Part shown: piece by piece, positions 61,085 through 64,000 of the stretch
How the letters are laid out: each line of letters starts with the position of its first letter
How positions within the stretch are numbered: the stretch's first letter is position 1
DNA from: Chloroflexota bacterium
GTDB lineage: Bacteria > Chloroflexota > Dehalococcoidia > Lucifugimonadales > UBA3495
NCBI GenBank assembly: GCA_028875055.1
Contig: JAPPGG010000044.1
Span: forward strand, 1-64,000
DNA length: 64,000 nucleotides
Direction of reading: 5' to 3'
Made by a program: the position numbers and the translations under genes
Notes under the pieces: model-generated
What the model saw: only the letters and a program-made list of their open reading frames with translations
Databases searched by the model: none
What the model was told of the DNA's origin: nothing

Positions 61085-61390
61085 AGGGGGCCTCCAGGGT
61101 GGATATGAGTCGGAAGTTTCCGTTTCCGTTAAGTTGTTAGCTGTTATGGGCCGCGGTGGCGGCAAAATTCCTTGCTTGGCTTGATACTTCAGAATCGGGT
61201 CAAATTTCTTGCCGCCGGAAGCGCTCTTGAAGAGCGAGACTGGCGGGCTCTTTCCCGCGGGCTGAATAAGAAACCTGGTACGGTCCCCCATCAGGCGCAT
61301 TGGCGGACCGCGCCCGCAAGGGTGTCACTTTCATCCAGAACCACCCCCCTTGGCGGGGAAGGAACACCGAACGGGCTTATGGCCGCGCCG
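61085..61390. other. Gap between polA and the CoA-lyase gene
   Basis: This 306-bp gap has an open frame in phase with the lyase but no ribosome site and no family similarity. No terminator is visible after polA. Confidence 0.45.
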
Positions 61391-64000
61391 TTACTCCATG
61401 TCGCCCCAGTTCTCTCCCCACTTGGCTTCCACCTTCAGGGTTACGTCCAGGTCCATGGCGGCGGGCATTTCATCGAAGACCAGGGCCTGGAGGTCGTCCA
61501 TTTCCGCCCTGGGGACCTCGAAAACCAGCTCGTCGTGCACCTGTAGGAGCATACGGGCCTGGAGGTTTTCCTGCTGCAAACGGTCGTGCACCCGGATCAT
61601 GGCCAGCTTCATGATATCGGCGGCGGTACCCTGGATGGGCATATTGATGGCCATGCGTTCGGCGGCGTGCCGGACGTTGAAGTTGGAGGCATTAACGTCG
61701 GGGATGTAGCGCCGGCGGCCGCACAGGGTTTCGACGTACTGGGTTTCCCGGGCCCTGGCCTTGACCTCTTCCAGGTAGCCGGCGATGCGGGGGTAGTTGT
61801 TGAAGTAGGTCTCGATGAATCGGGCTCCGTCTTCCCTTGAAAAGCCGGTCTGCTGGGAGATGCCGTGGGCGGAGAGGCCGTAGATGACGCCAAAGTTCAG
61901 CACCTTGGCAATGCGTCGCTGGTCGGAAGTGACCTCGTTGATAGGCACCTCGTTCATCAGGGATGCGGTGGCGGCGTGGATGTCTTCGCCGCGCCGAAAG
62001 GCCTCGAGCAGTTCCGGGTCCTGGGACAGGTGGGCCAGCACCCGCAGTTCGATCTGGGAGTAGTCCGCTGAGAACAGCACCCATTCGGGGGCGCCCTCGG
62101 CGATGAAGGCGCTGCGCACCTGGCGCCCCACCTCGGTGCGGATGGGGATGTTCTGGAGGTTGGGGTCGCTGCTGGACATGCGCCCGGTGGCGGACCCGAC
62201 CTGGTTGTAGCTGGTATGTATCCGGCCCGTGTCCGGGTCAATCAGTTCCGGAAGAGTGTCCACGTAGGTGGACTTGAGCTTGGATACCTGGCGGTATTCG
62301 AGGATCTTGTCCACCACAGGATGGAGGCCCTTCATGTTTTCCAGGGCATTGGCGTCGGTGGAGTAGCCGGTCCTGGTGCGGCGGGTCTTGGGCAGGCCCA
62401 GTTCGTTGAAGAGGAGGTCGCTCAACTGCTGGGGCGAGTTGATATTGACCGAGTGGCCGATGGTCTCGTACAGCTCCAGCTCCGCGCGCTGCATTTGCTC
62501 GTTCAGGTCGCGGGACATTTCGTGGAGCATGCCCTCGTCCAGCCTTATGCCCCGTCGCTGCATCTGAACCAGCACCGGAACGAGGGGCATTTCAATGTCG
62601 TGCATCAGGGCGGGCAGTTTTTCCTGATTCGCGATCAGGGGTTCCAGCCTGCCCCTCAAGCGGGCAGTCATGTCGGCGTCGGCCGCGGCATAGGGGATGG
62701 CGTCCTCGATGGGCACCTGGTCGAAGGTCTTCTGGCGGGCGCCGCGACCGATGAGGTCGGTTATCGGCTGCATCTCGACGCCGAGCACATCGAGGGAAAG
62801 GTTCTTGAGCCCAAGCTGGCTGCGGCTGAGGAGATGGGCGGCCACCATGGTGTCGAAGTCCACGTTGCGGACATTGATGCCGTAGTTGGCCAGGACCATC
62901 ATATCGAAGGTGGCGTTGTGCGCGCTCTTGGCCAGGTCGGGGTCTTCCATGAGGGGCTTTACCCGGGCCAGCACCTCTTCCATGGGAAGCTGGCTGCCTT
63001 CCCGGTGACCGACCGGGACGTACCAGGCCCGGCCGGGCTGGGTGGCAAAGCTGATGCCAACCAGTTCCGCCTGCATCTGGTTCAGGCTGGTGGTCTCGGT
63101 GTCGAAGGAGAAACCGCCGGCCTCCCGAAGTTCCGAGAGCATCTGCTCAAGCTGGACCGCGCTTTGGACGGCAATGTAGTCCACAGCCTCCTGCGCGGTT
63201 TCAGGAGTAGATTCCACCGGGACGTCTCCCGCCTGGGGGTCCCAAGTTGGGGTGGGCAGGCGGGGAATGACACTGTGAAATTCCAGCTCGGTCAGGAAGG
63301 AGACAACCCGCCCCCGGTCGTAGGCGCCGGACCTGGCCTCGTCGAGGGAAAGCTCAACGGGGGCTTCCCGGGAGATGGTGGTGAGCTCGCGGTTCTTGAA
63401 GGCCCGTTCCCGGTTCTCGGACAGGGACTGCTTAACGCTGGGCGGCTTGACCTCGTCAAGGTGCTCGTAGATGCCCTCCAGGGAGTGGAAATCGCTGAGG
63501 AGGGCGATGGCCCGTTTCTCGCCCACACGGGGAACCCCGGGGATGTTGTCCGAGGTATCGCCCAGGAGGGACTTGAAGTCGGGCTGCTGGGCGGCGGTCA
63601 GCCCGCCGTACCGGTCGGCCAGTTCCGCTTCGTCGTAAACCTTCCGGTCCTGGATGCTGTAGGAGAGGTCCACCCGCACGCGGGGGGAGATCAACTGGAA
63701 AGTATCCCGGTCGCCGGTCAGGATGACGGTATCCAGTCCCTGCTCTTCGGCCTGGCGGCAGAGGGTGCCGATAAGGTCGTCGGCCTCAAAACCCGCCAGT
63801 TCGAAAATGGGGACACCAAATGCCTGCATCAGTTCCTTGACCCGGCCGAACTGGGGCCGCAGTTCAGGCGGTGTGGGCTCGCGCTGCGCCTTGTAGTCGG
63901 GGAACATCTCGTGGCGGAAAGTAGGGGCCGAGGTGTCGAAAGCAATGGCGACGTGGGTGGGCTTCCAGTCCTGCAGGGCCCGCAGAAACACGTTGGTGAA
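61391..64000 (-). CDS. polA: DNA polymerase I (5' end outside the window)
   Basis: The readable part is 869 residues; the reading frame continues beyond base 64000, so the first part of the 5' nuclease domain is missing. The visible 5' nuclease has the EADDLIGTL and TGDRDTFQLI motifs. A 3'-5' exonuclease domain follows with its acidic residues apparently kept: FDTET, HNATFD and YAAADAD. Many bacterial homologues have lost these, so proofreading is likely. The polymerase domain has DYSQIELRVLAH, RRIAKVLNFGVIYG and QVHDELVFE. It fills gaps in repair and replaces RNA primers. Nine bases remain beyond an in-frame GTG near the edge, and these code for FTN, as expected inside the family. Confidence 0.97.
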   Translation of the reverse strand, partial: FTNVFLRALQDWKPTHVAIAFDTSAPTFRHEMFPDYKAQREPTPPELRPQFGRVKELMQAFGVPIFELAGFEADDLIGTLCRQAEEQGLDTVILTGDRDTFQLISPRVRVDLSYSIQDRKVYDEAELADRYGGLTAAQQPDFKSLLGDTSDNIPGVPRVGEKRAIALLSDFHSLEGIYEHLDEVKPPSVKQSLSENRERAFKNRELTTISREAPVELSLDEARSGAYDRGRVVSFLTELEFHSVIPRLPTPTWDPQAGDVPVESTPETAQEAVDYIAVQSAVQLEQMLSELREAGGFSFDTETTSLNQMQAELVGISFATQPGRAWYVPVGHREGSQLPMEEVLARVKPLMEDPDLAKSAHNATFDMMVLANYGINVRNVDFDTMVAAHLLSRSQLGLKNLSLDVLGVEMQPITDLIGRGARQKTFDQVPIEDAIPYAAADADMTARLRGRLEPLIANQEKLPALMHDIEMPLVPVLVQMQRRGIRLDEGMLHEMSRDLNEQMQRAELELYETIGHSVNINSPQQLSDLLFNELGLPKTRRTRTGYSTDANALENMKGLHPVVDKILEYRQVSKLKSTYVDTLPELIDPDTGRIHTSYNQVGSATGRMSSSDPNLQNIPIRTEVGRQVRSAFIAEGAPEWVLFSADYSQIELRVLAHLSQDPELLEAFRRGEDIHAATASLMNEVPINEVTSDQRRIAKVLNFGVIYGLSAHGISQQTGFSREDGARFIETYFNNYPRIAGYLEEVKARARETQYVETLCGRRRYIPDVNASNFNVRHAAERMAINMPIQGTAADIMKLAMIRVHDRLQQENLQARMLLQVHDELVFEVPRAEMDDLQALVFDEMPAAMDLDVTLKVEAKWGENWGDME

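Noticed and set aside
61085-61300. N-terminal extension of the CoA-ester lyase
   Set aside because: No ribosome site; the family N-terminus begins just after the TTG at 61084.
58132-61390. RiPP gene cluster around the SagB-type protein
   Set aside because: No precursor peptide, cyclodehydratase, protease or exporter gene is found between 57.6 and 61.4 kb.

Overview
The window is GC-rich and densely coded, and looks like a chromosomal segment of a free-living bacterium. I infer Chloroflexota, possibly a SAR202- or Dehalococcoidia-like lineage. The support is a lipoprotein solute-binding protein with a long Glu/Val-rich spacer, expanded catabolic paralogues, a split methylmalonyl-CoA mutase, RNase J, and frequent TTG starts behind good Shine-Dalgarno sites. 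No rRNA or ribosomal-protein cluster is present to fix the taxonomy.

Layout. (1) 0.1-2.5 kb, plus strand: molybdenum hydroxylase large subunit, closed by a strong terminator. (2) 2.8-17.6 kb, minus strand: fourteen co-directional catabolic and transport genes. Read in the direction of transcription these are a 4-TM protein, HpaI-type aldolase, aldo/keto reductase, cupin, lipoprotein solute-binding protein, two Dpp/Opp-type permeases, an MFS exporter, a carboxymuconolactone-decarboxylase-like protein, an SDR, the alpha and beta subunits of a Rieske ring-hydroxylating dioxygenase, an LLM flavin/F420 oxidoreductase and an arylsulfotransferase-like protein. (3) 18.3-29.7 kb, plus strand: a second solute-binding protein and permease pair, then an array of five paralogous ACMSD-type amidohydrolases, then a VOC protein and a fumarylacetoacetate-hydrolase-family enzyme. 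This reads like a catabolic island for carboxylated or aromatic compounds.

(4) 30-41 kb: tRNA-Arg(UCU), the B12-binding subunit of methylmalonyl-CoA mutase, a condensed DUF177-rpmF-fabD-nusB-acpP cluster, family 4 uracil-DNA glycosylase, RNase J, FtsK, a PHP phosphoesterase and an orphan OppD-like ATPase. (5) 41-45.6 kb, minus strand: methylmalonyl-CoA mutase large subunit, acyl-CoA dehydrogenase, methylmalonyl-CoA epimerase and holA in one operon. (6) 46-55.5 kb, plus strand: GlmR/YvcK, GlmS, a TreT-like glycosyltransferase, homoserine kinase, aspartate kinase, a family 2 glycosyltransferase and a TPR protein with a possible HIRAN-like domain. (7) 55.6-64 kb, minus strand: OppD/OppF ATPases, a double-domain SagB-type protein, FolB, a CitE-like CoA-ester lyase and DNA polymerase I, which runs off the right edge.

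The two permease cassettes carry no ATPase, so the OppD/OppF pair near 56 kb (or the orphan ATPase at 40 kb) may energise them; this is inference. The mutase, epimerase and acyl-CoA dehydrogenase suggest propionyl/methylmalonyl-CoA disposal of branched or odd-chain carbon. The best candidate for something undescribed is the five-gene amidohydrolase array with its dedicated importer. Dispersed hairpin-pair (REPIN-like) repeats sit in several intergenic gaps, two of them directly upstream of strong promoters.
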